From Pseudomonadota bacterium (GTDB lineage: Bacteria; Pseudomonadota; Gammaproteobacteria; Xanthomonadales; Xanthomonadaceae), in NCBI GenBank assembly GCA_018242425.1, contig JAFEBX010000003.1, positions 496,001 to 560,000 on the forward strand: a stretch of DNA of 64,000 nt, written 5' to 3'. Shown here one piece after another: positions 26,997 to 36,047 of the stretch. The notes under the pieces are model-generated. The model ran no database searches and was not told where the DNA came from. It was given only the letters and a program-made list of their open reading frames with translations. Numbering within the stretch: position 1 is the stretch's first letter; each line of letters begins with the position of its first letter. A program made the translations under genes and the position numbers.

Positions 26997-27836
26997 TCAG
27001 GGCGCCGAAGCCGCCGCCACCCTCCGCATGCCGCCGCGCAGCGCGCGCGCGGCAGCCACGATCTGTTCCGCGCTGCGGCCGTCGCAGGCGAACGACTGCC
27101 CGCGATGCAGCCACGCCGCGTCATTGGCGTAGGAGAACAACAGCTGGCGGCCCTTCATCGTGTCGATGACGCGGCGCGCGATGCCTTGGTTCAACGCCGG
27201 GCAGCCGTGGCTGCGACCGATGCGGCCCTTGCTCGCGATCATTTCGGGATTCACGTACCACGCGCCGTGCATGACGATCGCGCGCGAACGCGCGTTGTCG
27301 TTGAAGCCGCGCTCGACGCCATCGAGCTTGAGCGAATACCCGTTGTTGCCGATATAGGTTTCGGCGGTCAGGAACAGCCCGAGACTGGTCTGGTGGCTGT
27401 TGTCCTGGTTGGAGAAACGGGTGGCGTAGTTGTCGCCGCTGCCCTGGCCGTGGGCCACCAGTTCGCGGAACAGCAACTGGTCGCGAGCGACGTCGAACAC
27501 CCACAGGCGCTTGTCGGTCGATGGCCGCGAGTAATCGATCACCGCCAGCTTGGCGTCCTGGTCGACCTCGCCATTGCGGATCGCGCAGTTGCGCGCTTCC
27601 AGCGCCAGCGCGAGCACGCCGGGATCGGCTTCCGGGGCCAGCGTTTCCAGGCGCGCCAAAGTGGCGGCATTGGGGTCGAGCTGGGTGGTCGATGTATCGG
27701 GCTGCGGCTGGATCGAGCGCTCCACCCGCGGCACGACAACGGATGACGACGCGGTCGTTCCATGGTCAGGCACAGTGGAGCAGCTCACCAACGTTGAAGC
27801 TGCCAGCGAGATGAAGACCGCGTGAAGTTTCCTCAT
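26997..27836 (-). CDS. L,D-transpeptidase-like lipoprotein (YkuD_2 type)
   Basis: 279-aa envelope protein. The start at 27836 gives a lipoprotein signal with LVSC lipobox at about residue 19. The catalytic segment RIGRSHGCPALN carries the conserved SHGC cysteine of L,D-transpeptidases, preceded by AIVMHGAWYV. The subfamily is annotated as murein L,D-transpeptidase catalytic domain proteins; members cross-link peptidoglycan or attach proteins to it. Divergence from classical YkuD (SHGCPALN in place of SHGCVRL) leaves the precise reaction open. Transcribed leftward toward the sigma gene, with a second L,D-transpeptidase upstream. Confidence 0.85.
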   Translation of the reverse strand: MRKLHAVFISLAASTLVSCSTVPDHGTTASSSVVVPRVERSIQPQPDTSTTQLDPNAATLARLETLAPEADPGVLALALEARNCAIRNGEVDQDAKLAVIDYSRPSTDKRLWVFDVARDQLLFRELVAHGQGSGDNYATRFSNQDNSHQTSLGLFLTAETYIGNNGYSLKLDGVERGFNDNARSRAIVMHGAWYVNPEMIASKGRIGRSHGCPALNQGIARRVIDTMKGRQLLFSYANDAAWLHRGQSFACDGRSAEQIVAAARALRGGMRRVAAASAP

Positions 27837-27927
27837 GTGCGTGACGATACACGCACAAGCTCTTGATTTGTCTGAATGCGTTATCCGGAACCTGTTCCAG
27901 ATACCCATTCATGAGGCTGGGTGCGGC

Positions 27928-28842
27928 TCAGCGCGCGGGCTTGGCCGGGGCCGGAGCTGCCGGAACTTCCTGATTCCTGCCATCGTCGGCCGGCTTCTGG
28001 ACCTTCAGGGCCGGGTCATCGATCGGGGTTGGCAACGGTTCAGGCTTCGGCTCCGTCGCAGGCGGAGTGGCGGCGGCATCGGCCGCCGCCGCGGCGGTCG
28101 GAGCCTGGTCGGTGCCATCGGCGTCCGTCTTGGCCTTCTTGCCGGACTTGGCATCGTCCTTCTTCGCCAGTTGCTTCGGCGGTGGCAGTACCCCCGCTAC
28201 AGCATCGAGGATCGGCAAGCCGCTGACCGCGTCGATCGGTGCGTCCGGTCCCGGATGCACCAGATTGTCGAGATCACCGAGTCCGCTGTCCTCGCTGATC
28301 ACCACGCGAGCGCCCAGCTTGGTGATGCCATAGAGCTTTTCGGCGAAGGCGCGCGGCAGGCGCACGCAGCCATGGCTGGCGGGATGGCCTGGCAGGCGAC
28401 CGGCGTGCAGGGCGAGTCCGTCCCAGGTGATGCGCTGCATGAACGGCATCGGCGCATCGTCATACAGGTTGGAATGGTGCATCAGCTGCTTTTGCAGGAT
28501 TTCATAGCTGCCCGGCGGGGTATCGCGTCCCTTGATGCCGGTGCTGACGGTGGAGACGGCGATGCGCACGCCATTGCGATACACATGCATGCGCTGCTCG
28601 GGCAGGCTCACCACCATGACCACGGGGCCGCTCGGCGAACGTTCCGGTGCCCAGGAAAAACTGCCAGGCTGCAGGATCGCGGCATCGGCATCGATGTCCT
28701 GCTGGGTTGCAGGAACGGGCACGGCGCTGGCCTTGGCCGCCGTCGCCGGTTTCGTCTTCGCCTTGGGCGCTGTCTTCTGGACGTCCGCCTGGGCACCGGC
28801 AGCAGCCAGTGCCAACGCGATCGCCAACCACCACGTACGCAT
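27928..28842 (-). CDS. L,D-transpeptidase (YkuD family) with long Pro/Ala-rich tail
   Basis: About 304 aa, periplasmic. The start at 28842 is favoured because GGGGA lies 7 nt upstream; 28848, two codons earlier, is too close to that site. A signal peptide ends near AQA. The YkuD domain (about residues 70-185) contains LALHAGRLPGHPASHGCVRL with the catalytic Cys at about 159. After the domain, about 110 residues are low-complexity, rich in Ala, Pro and Lys, perhaps a wall-spanning linker. It lies 91 nt upstream of the other L,D-transpeptidase gene. Confidence 0.88.
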   Translation of the reverse strand: MRTWWLAIALALAAAGAQADVQKTAPKAKTKPATAAKASAVPVPATQQDIDADAAILQPGSFSWAPERSPSGPVVMVVSLPEQRMHVYRNGVRIAVSTVSTGIKGRDTPPGSYEILQKQLMHHSNLYDDAPMPFMQRITWDGLALHAGRLPGHPASHGCVRLPRAFAEKLYGITKLGARVVISEDSGLGDLDNLVHPGPDAPIDAVSGLPILDAVAGVLPPPKQLAKKDDAKSGKKAKTDADGTDQAPTAAAAADAAATPPATEPKPEPLPTPIDDPALKVQKPADDGRNQEVPAAPAPAKPAR

Positions 28843-28961
28843 CTTCATGTCCCCGGATATTGCCGTTTCCACGGTAGCAGTCCGCGCGTGAATGCCTGAT
28901 TTAGATCAGGCACGTCCAGCCCCACGCACGGACCGCTCCAGTGGTCCCCTCCGGCAATAGA

Positions 28962-30869
28962 TTACTTCTTCGGCGAGAAGATGTCCGTCAGATAATCCTG
29001 AGTGTTGGGGATGCGCTCGAGGGCCGGGTAACGCAGGCCGCCGTGGTAGTCGAGGCTGACGTTGCGGTACTGGTTGAAGTCCTTGACCAGCAGGCGGATC
29101 GGCGCCTTGTCGGTCTTGGCGGCCTTGATCGCGTCTTCCAGCGCATCCTTGCTGTATTCGACGTCATTCACCGCGACGATCGTGTTGCCGGTGCCGATGC
29201 CGGCGTTGAAGGCCGGGCCATCCCAGCGTGCTTCGCCGACCTTGCCGTCCTTGTCGAGCGCCAGTCCGATCGAATAGACGAAATCGGCGCCACCGCCACC
29301 GCGGCGGCCACCGGCCTTGGCTGCGGCGTTCGGTTCATCCTTGTAGACCAGTTTCCAGCCGGTCGATTCGATGGTGTTGGCGAACGGCACGCGGCCGTCG
29401 AGGCGATCGCGCAGGTAGGACGACCAGTCGTAGGGCACGACGCTGTTGAGGGTGGCGACCACGTCCTCGAACTTGTACAAGTTCTGCTTGCGCCATTCGC
29501 CGTCGTTGACGCCGAAGAAGGCCTTGGCGAAATCGTCGAGCGACTTCTGGTTGTTGGTCTTCTGGCGGATGATGGCGTCGGCGCCCAGCCAGATCAGCTG
29601 GCCGGCGGAGTAGTAGTCCTCGCTCATCTGGTAGCCGCGATACGGCTTGGGACGGCGCTGGGCGATGGTCGGATCGTTGGTGGTGTCCTGCACGCTGCGC
29701 CATTGCAGGCCGGGACGATTGTCCTGGTAGGTCGCGACGACCATGGCAAGCGTGTCACGCGAACGATCCATCGGGCGCAGGCCGGAACGCGCGGCGAGCA
29801 CGTTGCCCCAGTACTGGGTCTGGCCTTCGTACACCCACAACAGCGAATCCTGCATCGGGGTGTTGAGGTTCGGCACCCACAGGTCGGCGCCGCGGCGGTA
29901 CTTGCCGTTCCAGGAATGGGTGTACTCGTGGGCGAGCAGGTCGGTGCTGCCGTCCTTCTCGTTCCAGTCCTTGAAGTAGCCGAGGCCGACGCCGTTCTCG
30001 CTGGAGCGCTGGTGCTCGAGGCCGTTGCCGGTCAGCTGGTTCGAGATCGAGAACAGCAGGTTGTAGTGATCGTAGTGCTGGGCGCCGTACAACTTGAGCG
30101 CTTGGCGCACCAGCTCCTTGTGGATTTCGAGGTGCTTGGGCTTGGCCACCAGTTCATCGGCTTCGTCGGCGACCACGCTCAGGTGCACCGGGACCTTGCT
30201 GCCGGCCGGTGTCAGGTCGTAGTCCTTGGCGTAGCGGCCGGCGAACACCGGCGAATCGACCAGGATGTCGTACGGTTCCTGCTTGTAGGTGACGACGTCG
30301 CCGGCCTTGGATGCGACATCCAGCGCGGTGAACGCGGTCCAGCCGGTCGGGTAACGGACCTTGGCGACATACGGAATGCGCGCGCCGTAGTAGCCGGCCG
30401 GATACAGCAGCACGGCGTTCCACTTCAGGTTGAGCAGCTTCGGCGTCATCTGCGCGCCGCCTTCGGCGCTGGTCGTCGGCGACAGGTACTGGTATTCGGC
30501 GGTCACGCTCGACACGCCCGCCGGCACGTCGACGTGGAAGGCGTAGACGTTGGCGGGATCGCGCTTCCAGGCCAGGCGCTTGCCATTGGCGGTGAACACG
30601 AAGCCGGCCATCTTGTCGATCGGGCCGCTCGGGCTGTGCTGGCCGGGAATCCACTGCGAATACAGCAGCGTCAGCGTGCCCTGGGTCGCGGGAATGGTTT
30701 CCTTGACCTTGAAAATGCGCTGGGAAAGATCGGTGGCGTCGACTTCGATGGTGACGGGGCCACCGGGGAAATCGACGTCCTTGGGCTCGGGCACCGTCTG
30801 CGCCGAAGCGAGGGCGGATGCGAGCGCGAGGGGGAGGATGGCGAGGGCGGGCAAGCTGCGACGCAACAT
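28962..30869 (-). CDS. M61 glycyl-aminopeptidase-like metallopeptidase with PDZ domain
   Basis: 635-aa exported zinc peptidase. The signal peptide ends at ASA (residue 23). An N-terminal beta domain (about 25-200) precedes the catalytic domain with LLAHEYTHSWNGK; HEYTH (about 314-318) is the HExxH zinc motif and WVYEGQTQYW supplies the third ligand Glu. A PDZ-like domain (about 510-600, with AGIGTGNTIVAVND) closes the protein. M61 members cleave N-terminal Gly or Ala residues. It may act on peptides in the periplasm. Monocistronic, with no visible link to its neighbours. Confidence 0.92.
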   Translation of the reverse strand: MLRRSLPALAILPLALASALASAQTVPEPKDVDFPGGPVTIEVDATDLSQRIFKVKETIPATQGTLTLLYSQWIPGQHSPSGPIDKMAGFVFTANGKRLAWKRDPANVYAFHVDVPAGVSSVTAEYQYLSPTTSAEGGAQMTPKLLNLKWNAVLLYPAGYYGARIPYVAKVRYPTGWTAFTALDVASKAGDVVTYKQEPYDILVDSPVFAGRYAKDYDLTPAGSKVPVHLSVVADEADELVAKPKHLEIHKELVRQALKLYGAQHYDHYNLLFSISNQLTGNGLEHQRSSENGVGLGYFKDWNEKDGSTDLLAHEYTHSWNGKYRRGADLWVPNLNTPMQDSLLWVYEGQTQYWGNVLAARSGLRPMDRSRDTLAMVVATYQDNRPGLQWRSVQDTTNDPTIAQRRPKPYRGYQMSEDYYSAGQLIWLGADAIIRQKTNNQKSLDDFAKAFFGVNDGEWRKQNLYKFEDVVATLNSVVPYDWSSYLRDRLDGRVPFANTIESTGWKLVYKDEPNAAAKAGGRRGGGGADFVYSIGLALDKDGKVGEARWDGPAFNAGIGTGNTIVAVNDVEYSKDALEDAIKAAKTDKAPIRLLVKDFNQYRNVSLDYHGGLRYPALERIPNTQDYLTDIFSPKK

Positions 30870-30902
30870 GGATGAGGGACTCCGGCTGATAACCGTCCCA
30901 TC

Positions 30903-32171
30903 CTACGCAGCCGTGGCGGTCGCACCCGTGCCGGAAGTCATCGCCTGCGTGCTGCGCCATGCCACCACCAGCGCCATCGCCACCAGCAGGGCCGAGAGCA
31001 GGAAGGGCGAACCCGGGACCTGCAGCGGCGTCTTCGGATCGATGAAGTGGGCGAACACCCCGGTGAACAACAGCGGCCCGATCATCCCGGCAACGCTCTG
31101 CAACGACGCCAGCGCGCCCTGCAGTCGCCCCTGCTCGTGCGGATCGACCTGGCGCGTCATCACCGACTGCACCACCGGACCCGCCATGCCCATGAGCGCA
31201 CCCAGTGGCATCAGCGCAAGGAAGACCCAGCCATGCGAAGTGAGGCCGTAACCGATGAGCGCAACCAGCCCGCACAGGGTGCCGAACAACAGCGCGCGGC
31301 GTTCACCCAGCTTCGGAATGATCCTGCCTACGAGGAACCCCTGGACGAGCGCGGTGAGCACACCGACCAGGCCGAGCACGTAACCGACTTGCTGTTCGCC
31401 CCAATGGAAGCGGTAGTCGACATTGAGCACGAAGGTGGCGTTGTAGGCGTACTGCGCCAGCGCGAACAGGAAGACCACCAGGGCCAGCGCGGACACCTGC
31501 GGATAGCGCTTGAGCAGCTTCGCCGAACCGACCAGGGCGCCGATCGGGTTGGCCTGCTTCCAGTTGGTGGCGACGCGCCTGTCCTTCGGCAACGATTCCG
31601 GCAGCACGAACAGGCCGTAGCAGAAATTGGCGAGCGAGAGGATCGCCGCGGCCCAGAACGGCACGCGCGCGCCCCAGTGCGACAGCGCACTGCCCAGCGC
31701 CGGGCCAATGACGAAGCCGAGCCCGAATGCCGCACCCATCATCCCGAACGCGGCGGCGCGCTTGTCGAACGGCGTGACATCGGCGATGTAGGCGTTCGCG
31801 GTGCTGAAACTCGCCGAGGTGATGCCGGAAATGATGCGGCCGATGAACAGCAGCGGCAGCGTGTTGACCAGCGCCATCAATATGAAATCGAGGCCGAGGC
31901 CGAGGTTCGACAACAGGATGATCGGGCGGCGGCCGAAGTGGTCGGACAATGCGCCCTGCACCGGCGTGAACACGAACTGCATCACCATGAAGGCGGTGCC
32001 GAACCAGCCACTCCAGCGCGTCGCTTCGATGAAGCTGCCCCCGGCCATGTCCTTGATGATGTGTGGCAGCACCGGGATGATCACGCCGATCGCCAGCACG
32101 TCGAGCATCACGGTGATGAAGATGAAGATGACGGCGGCGCGCCGCGCCTGCGGTTGCGTGGTTGCGTCCAT
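30903..32171 (-). CDS. TCR/Tet-family MFS efflux transporter
   Basis: 422-aa inner-membrane drug:H+ antiporter-type protein with about 12 membrane segments. MFS motif A is GALSDHFGRRPII between TM2 and TM3; the N-terminal VMLDVLAIGVIIPVLP and GRIISGITSASFSTANAYIADV are typical of the TetA/TCR group. No tetR lies next to it, and the substrate is unknown. It follows the DUF2239 gene by 8 nt and is probably co-transcribed with it. Confidence 0.9.
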   Translation of the reverse strand: MDATTQPQARRAAVIFIFITVMLDVLAIGVIIPVLPHIIKDMAGGSFIEATRWSGWFGTAFMVMQFVFTPVQGALSDHFGRRPIILLSNLGLGLDFILMALVNTLPLLFIGRIISGITSASFSTANAYIADVTPFDKRAAAFGMMGAAFGLGFVIGPALGSALSHWGARVPFWAAAILSLANFCYGLFVLPESLPKDRRVATNWKQANPIGALVGSAKLLKRYPQVSALALVVFLFALAQYAYNATFVLNVDYRFHWGEQQVGYVLGLVGVLTALVQGFLVGRIIPKLGERRALLFGTLCGLVALIGYGLTSHGWVFLALMPLGALMGMAGPVVQSVMTRQVDPHEQGRLQGALASLQSVAGMIGPLLFTGVFAHFIDPKTPLQVPGSPFLLSALLVAMALVVAWRSTQAMTSGTGATATAA

Positions 32172-32179
32172 GTGCGTGC

Positions 32180-32776
32180 TCAGTGATGCAGGGCGTCGGC
32201 CGCCAGCATCAAGGCATGCTCGCGGATGTCATCGGGCCAACCGGCCATGTGTTGTTCCAGTCCGGCGACATCCTGCGCGAACAATGCGCGCGTCGCTTCC
32301 TCGAAGCCCGGCAGGTTGCCGGCCATTGCGTGCATGAAGCGATACGCGGCTTCCTGGCAACCACGGGCGCGATCGGACTGTGCACGACTGCGGCGCGCAT
32401 CCTCGACCAACTTGCGCAAGGCCACCGATGCCCCGCCCGGCTGAGCATTAAGCCACTGCCAATGCCGCGGCAACAGCGTGACTTCGCGCGCGACCACGCC
32501 CAGGCGCGGACGGCCGCGGCCACGGCGCGCCGGCGTCTCATCCTGGGGCGCCGCGATCGGGGCCTCGCCATTGAGGCGCTGCATCAGGTCGGACATGTTG
32601 CCGCGCAGGTCCAGTTCGATCTGGCTGCCGTCGCGGTCGTCGAAGACCAGCAATTGGGCATTGGCGCGGGCATCGATTGCCTGCTTGGCCTTGATCGCGA
32701 CGTGGCGCAGTTCGCCGGCGGCGACGCGGCGTCCGTCGACGAAGGCGGTGCAGCGGGTATTGGGACTGTAGGTCAT
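32180..32776 (-). CDS. DUF2239 family protein
   Basis: 198-aa soluble protein. Recognised by the N-terminal CTAFVDGRRVAAGEL, LVFDDRDGSQIELDLRG, and the RGRGRPRLGVVAREVTLLPR linker leading to a helical C-terminal half. The function of DUF2239 is unknown; the AT-hook-like RGRGRPR suggests possible nucleic-acid contact. The start at 32776 has AGGAT 8 nt upstream. The ATG at 32800 would lie within a few bases of the predicted transcription start and is therefore less likely. Confidence 0.8.
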   Translation of the reverse strand: MTYSPNTRCTAFVDGRRVAAGELRHVAIKAKQAIDARANAQLLVFDDRDGSQIELDLRGNMSDLMQRLNGEAPIAAPQDETPARRGRGRPRLGVVAREVTLLPRHWQWLNAQPGGASVALRKLVEDARRSRAQSDRARGCQEAAYRFMHAMAGNLPGFEEATRALFAQDVAGLEQHMAGWPDDIREHALMLAADALHH

Positions 32777-32802
32777 GCACGGATCCTGAAGCTGATCCAT
32801 GC

Positions 32803-32830
32803 ATTATTTATACCCGGGTCAAATTGTCAA
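32803..32830 (-). promoter_or_regulatory. Sigma-70-like promoter for the DUF2239-MFS pair
   Basis: On the minus strand a consensus -35 TTGACA (32830-32825) is followed after 16 bp by AATAAT (32808-32803), within a locally AT-rich stretch that also reads TATAAA. The expected transcription start near 32796 supports translation from 32776. Confidence 0.6.
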
Positions 32831-32845
32831 GCACTTCGCAGTCGT

Positions 32846-33451
32846 TCAGCGCCGGCCTGACTGGATGAAGCCGAGGAATTCGTTGCGGGTGCGGGCGTCT
32901 TCGCGGAAGGTGCCGAGCATGCTGGACGTGAGCATGCTGACGCCGCGCTTGTGGATGCCGCGGGTGGTCATGCATTCGTGCGCACCTTCCACCACCACCG
33001 CGACACCCTGCGGTTGCAGCGCGCGCTGGATGCACTGGGCGATCTGCGCGGTCATCTTTTCCTGCACCTGGAAGCGCCGGGCATAGGCCTCGACCACGCG
33101 CGCGAGCTTGCTGATCCCGACCACGCGCCCCTTCGGCAGGTAGCCGACGTGGACGCGGCCGATGATCGGCGCCATGTGGTGCTCGCAATGGCTTTCGTAC
33201 TCGATGTCGCGCAGGACGATCATCTCGTCGTAGCCCTCGACTTCCTCGAAGGTGCGCTGCAGGTAATCGTCTGGATCGATGGCATAGCCACTGAACCAGT
33301 CGCCATAGGCCTTGACCACGCGCTTGGGGGTGTCGAGCAGGCCTTCGCGGGTCGGATCGTCACCGGCCCAGCGCAGCAGGGTGCGCACGGCGGCTTCGGC
33401 ATCGGCACGGGCGACGCCGTGGCGCTGGTCGGGGGAGTCGGATTCGTCCAT
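32846..33451 (-). CDS. folE: GTP cyclohydrolase I (FolE, type IA)
   Basis: Converts GTP to 7,8-dihydroneopterin triphosphate, the first step of folate (and here also possible tetrahydropterin) synthesis; 201 aa, normal length. Zinc ligands Cys89 and His92 lie in SHCEHHMAP, and Cys160 in HECMTTRG. The [19 protein letters not shown] and [11 protein letters not shown] segments are standard active-site signatures. The pterin could also feed the phenylalanine hydroxylase encoded at 55726. Single gene on the minus strand. Confidence 0.97.
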   Translation of the reverse strand: MDESDSPDQRHGVARADAEAAVRTLLRWAGDDPTREGLLDTPKRVVKAYGDWFSGYAIDPDDYLQRTFEEVEGYDEMIVLRDIEYESHCEHHMAPIIGRVHVGYLPKGRVVGISKLARVVEAYARRFQVQEKMTAQIAQCIQRALQPQGVAVVVEGAHECMTTRGIHKRGVSMLTSSMLGTFREDARTRNEFLGFIQSGRR

Positions 33452-33483
33452 GCGTGGAATGGTAACGCGGCGACGCGCGGTGA

Positions 33484-34299
33484 TCAGAACGAATTGTCGC
33501 CGTCGAGGATGCGACCGAGGCTGCCGAGCACCGAGCCTTCACCCCGCGATTGCCCGCCACCCTGGGGGGCCGCGGCGAACATGCGCCCGGCCAGGCGCGA
33601 GAACGGCAACGACTGCAGCCAGACCTTGCCGGGACCGGTGAGCGTGGCCAGGAACACGCCTTCGCCACCAAAGAACATGCTCTTGAGGCCGGGAACGCGG
33701 CGGATGTCCATGTCGACGCCGCCGGTATAGGCGACCACGCAGCCGGTATCGACGTCGATGCGTTCGCCCGCGGCCAGTTCGCGCTCGACCAGGGTGCCAC
33801 CGGCGTGGACAAAGACCCAGCCGTCGCCCTCGAGCTTCTGCATCAGGAAGCCTTCGCCGCCGAACAGGCCGGTGAGGATCTTGCGCTGGAAGGCGATGCC
33901 GAGCGAGACGCCGCGCGCGCCGGCGAGGAAGCTGTCCTTCTGGCAGATCAGGCGGCCGCCGAGATCGGAAAGTTTCAGTGCAAGCACCGTGCCCGGATAG
34001 GGCGCCGCGAAGGCGACCTTGGCCTTGCCGTTGCCGGTATGGGTGTAGACGGTGGTGAACAGGCTTTCGCCGGTGACCACGCGCTTGCCCGCCGACAGGA
34101 GCTTGTCCATCAGGCCACCACCGCCACCCGACGACGAACCGTCGCCGAAGATGGTTTCCATCTGCACGCTGGAATCCTTGAACATCAGCGCACCGGCTTC
34201 GGCCACCGCGCTTTCACCGGGGTCGAGTTCCACCTCGACGAATTGCATGTCGTGGCCGACGATGCGGAAGTCGATCTCGTCTGCGTTGCGCTGGCTCAT
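33484..34299 (-). CDS. AIM24/TIGR00266 family protein
   Basis: 271-aa soluble protein of the AIM24 (DUF124) family, built of glycine-rich beta-repeats. Recognised by [38 protein letters not shown], and [15 protein letters not shown]. The glycine run [15 protein letters not shown] is an internal loop. Molecular function is not established in bacteria. Its start overlaps the recD stop by 4 nt (ATGA), so it is the last gene of a recC-recB-recD transcript, an unexpected pairing that may be only positional. Confidence 0.88.
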   Translation of the reverse strand: MSQRNADEIDFRIVGHDMQFVEVELDPGESAVAEAGALMFKDSSVQMETIFGDGSSSGGGGGLMDKLLSAGKRVVTGESLFTTVYTHTGNGKAKVAFAAPYPGTVLALKLSDLGGRLICQKDSFLAGARGVSLGIAFQRKILTGLFGGEGFLMQKLEGDGWVFVHAGGTLVERELAAGERIDVDTGCVVAYTGGVDMDIRRVPGLKSMFFGGEGVFLATLTGPGKVWLQSLPFSRLAGRMFAAAPQGGGQSRGEGSVLGSLGRILDGDNSF

Positions 34300-36047
34300 T
34301 GTGGTTTCCGGGATGTTGGAAGTATGGAAAGTCTACGACCCAATCCCGACACGCGGCTGGCGTGGCGCGACAGCGCGGATTCGATGACGTTCGCGCTGCC
34401 GGCGATGTGCAGCACGTCGCGGGCGCGGGTCATCGCGGTATAGATCAGCTCGCGGCTGAGGACGCGGCTGTCGATGCGTGGCAGCTGCAGCCAGACCTCG
34501 TCGAATTCGCTGCCCTGCGCCTTGTGCACGGTCATGGCGAACGCCGATTCGTGCGCGGGCAGCGCCGCCGGATGGAAGGCACGCACGCCACCTTCTCCGG
34601 CAAACCACGCCAGCGGCACGCCGTGCTCGTCGGGCAGACAGATGCCGACGTCGCCGTTGAACAACTGTTGCGGGTGGTGGTTGCGGGTGATCAACAGCAA
34701 CCGCCCCGGGAACCACGCCGGTGGCGTGCCGATGCGGCGGCCGGACAGCGCCGCCTCGATCCGTGCATTGAGGCCGCGTGCGCCCTGGGGCCCTTCGCGC
34801 AATGCCGTCAGCAGGCGCAGGCGATTGGCCTGCACCAGCGCTTCCGCGGGATCATCGATCGTGGCCAGTGCACGCCAGTGTTCGAGCAGTTGCGGTCGCG
34901 CCTGCAGCGGATCGTCGACGCCTTCATGGAAATGCACGTTCGACAACGTGTCGCCACGCAGCAGCGCCAATGCTTCGGTGGTCGCGCCTTCGCGGACGGC
35001 TTCCGCCAGCGGCGCCAGCTGCAGCGTCGCGCTCTGGCGCCAGCCGCGTTGCAGGTGCACGCGATGGTCGCGCAGGTTGTCGGCGGAGAGGATCGCCGCC
35101 AGCACATCGCCCGCTTCGACCGAGGGCAGCTGGTCGGCATCGCCGAGCAGGATCAGTTGCGCGCCATCGGCAACGGCTGCCACCAGCTTGCACATCAGTG
35201 GCAGGTCGACCATCGAGGCTTCGTCCACCACGACGATGTCGAAGGGCAGCGGATTGCCGGCATCGTGGCGGAAGCGCGTGGTGTCGGGAATGGTGCCGAG
35301 CAGTCGGTGCAATGTGCTGGCACTGGCTGGCAACGCCGCGAGCAGATCAACGGCGATACCGGATGTTTCCAGTTGTCGAGCGGCGCGACGCAGGCTTTCG
35401 GACATGCGTTCGGCGGCACGGCCAGTGGGCGCGGCCAGTGCGATGCGCGGCGTTTGCTTGCCGGTGGCGATCGCCTGGGCGATGCGCAGCACGAGCAATC
35501 GGGCAATCGTGGTGGTCTTGCCGGTGCCGGGTCCGCCGGTGATCAGCACCAACGCGTGCCGCAATGCCAAGGCAGCAGCGCGCGCCTGGAGATCGCCATG
35601 TTCCGCATCGGGAAAGAGCGTGGCGAACAACGGCTGGATCGCAACGCCGTCGCCTTCGAGCGATTGTGCGGCGATCCGCTGCAACCCCAGTGCCAGCCGG
35701 CGTTCGTATTCGCGATAACGCCGCAGATAGAGCAATCCGCCTTCGAGCACCAACGGCGCGGCAATGGATTCCGCTTCCATCGTTTCCGGCGTGGCGACGA
35801 AACGCGACGCCTGCAATGCCGACAACCACGCATCGACATCCGGCCATGGCAGGTCGCCATCGACGAATTGCCGGGGTTGCGCCGGATCGAATGCGGCGTG
35901 GCCCTGGGCAACCGCCAGCGATGCCAGCGCGGCGGCAGCCAGCACCTCATCGGGCGTCGACGCATCGAGGCGACGCAGGCTTTGCGCCAGCGCATCGTCG
36001 AGCGTCCGCAATGCTCCGCTTTGTCGCAGCGCGCGCAGCAGGCTCAT
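34296..36047 (-). CDS. recD: RecBCD exonuclease alpha subunit RecD
   Basis: 583-aa 5'-3' DNA helicase subunit of RecBCD. Walker A is GGPGTGKTTT at 171-180, and Walker B-like VVDEASMVD follows. The C-terminal UvrD-like part includes FAMTVHKAQGSEFDEVWL and ELIYTAMTRARD. An N-terminal helical domain precedes the helicase core, as in E. coli RecD. It overlaps recB upstream and the AIM24 gene downstream, both by 4 nt. Confidence 0.96.
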   Translation of the reverse strand: MSLLRALRQSGALRTLDDALAQSLRRLDASTPDEVLAAAALASLAVAQGHAAFDPAQPRQFVDGDLPWPDVDAWLSALQASRFVATPETMEAESIAAPLVLEGGLLYLRRYREYERRLALGLQRIAAQSLEGDGVAIQPLFATLFPDAEHGDLQARAAALALRHALVLITGGPGTGKTTTIARLLVLRIAQAIATGKQTPRIALAAPTGRAAERMSESLRRAARQLETSGIAVDLLAALPASASTLHRLLGTIPDTTRFRHDAGNPLPFDIVVVDEASMVDLPLMCKLVAAVADGAQLILLGDADQLPSVEAGDVLAAILSADNLRDHRVHLQRGWRQSATLQLAPLAEAVREGATTEALALLRGDTLSNVHFHEGVDDPLQARPQLLEHWRALATIDDPAEALVQANRLRLLTALREGPQGARGLNARIEAALSGRRIGTPPAWFPGRLLLITRNHHPQQLFNGDVGICLPDEHGVPLAWFAGEGGVRAFHPAALPAHESAFAMTVHKAQGSEFDEVWLQLPRIDSRVLSRELIYTAMTRARDVLHIAGSANVIESALSRHASRVSGLGRRLSILPTSRKPQ

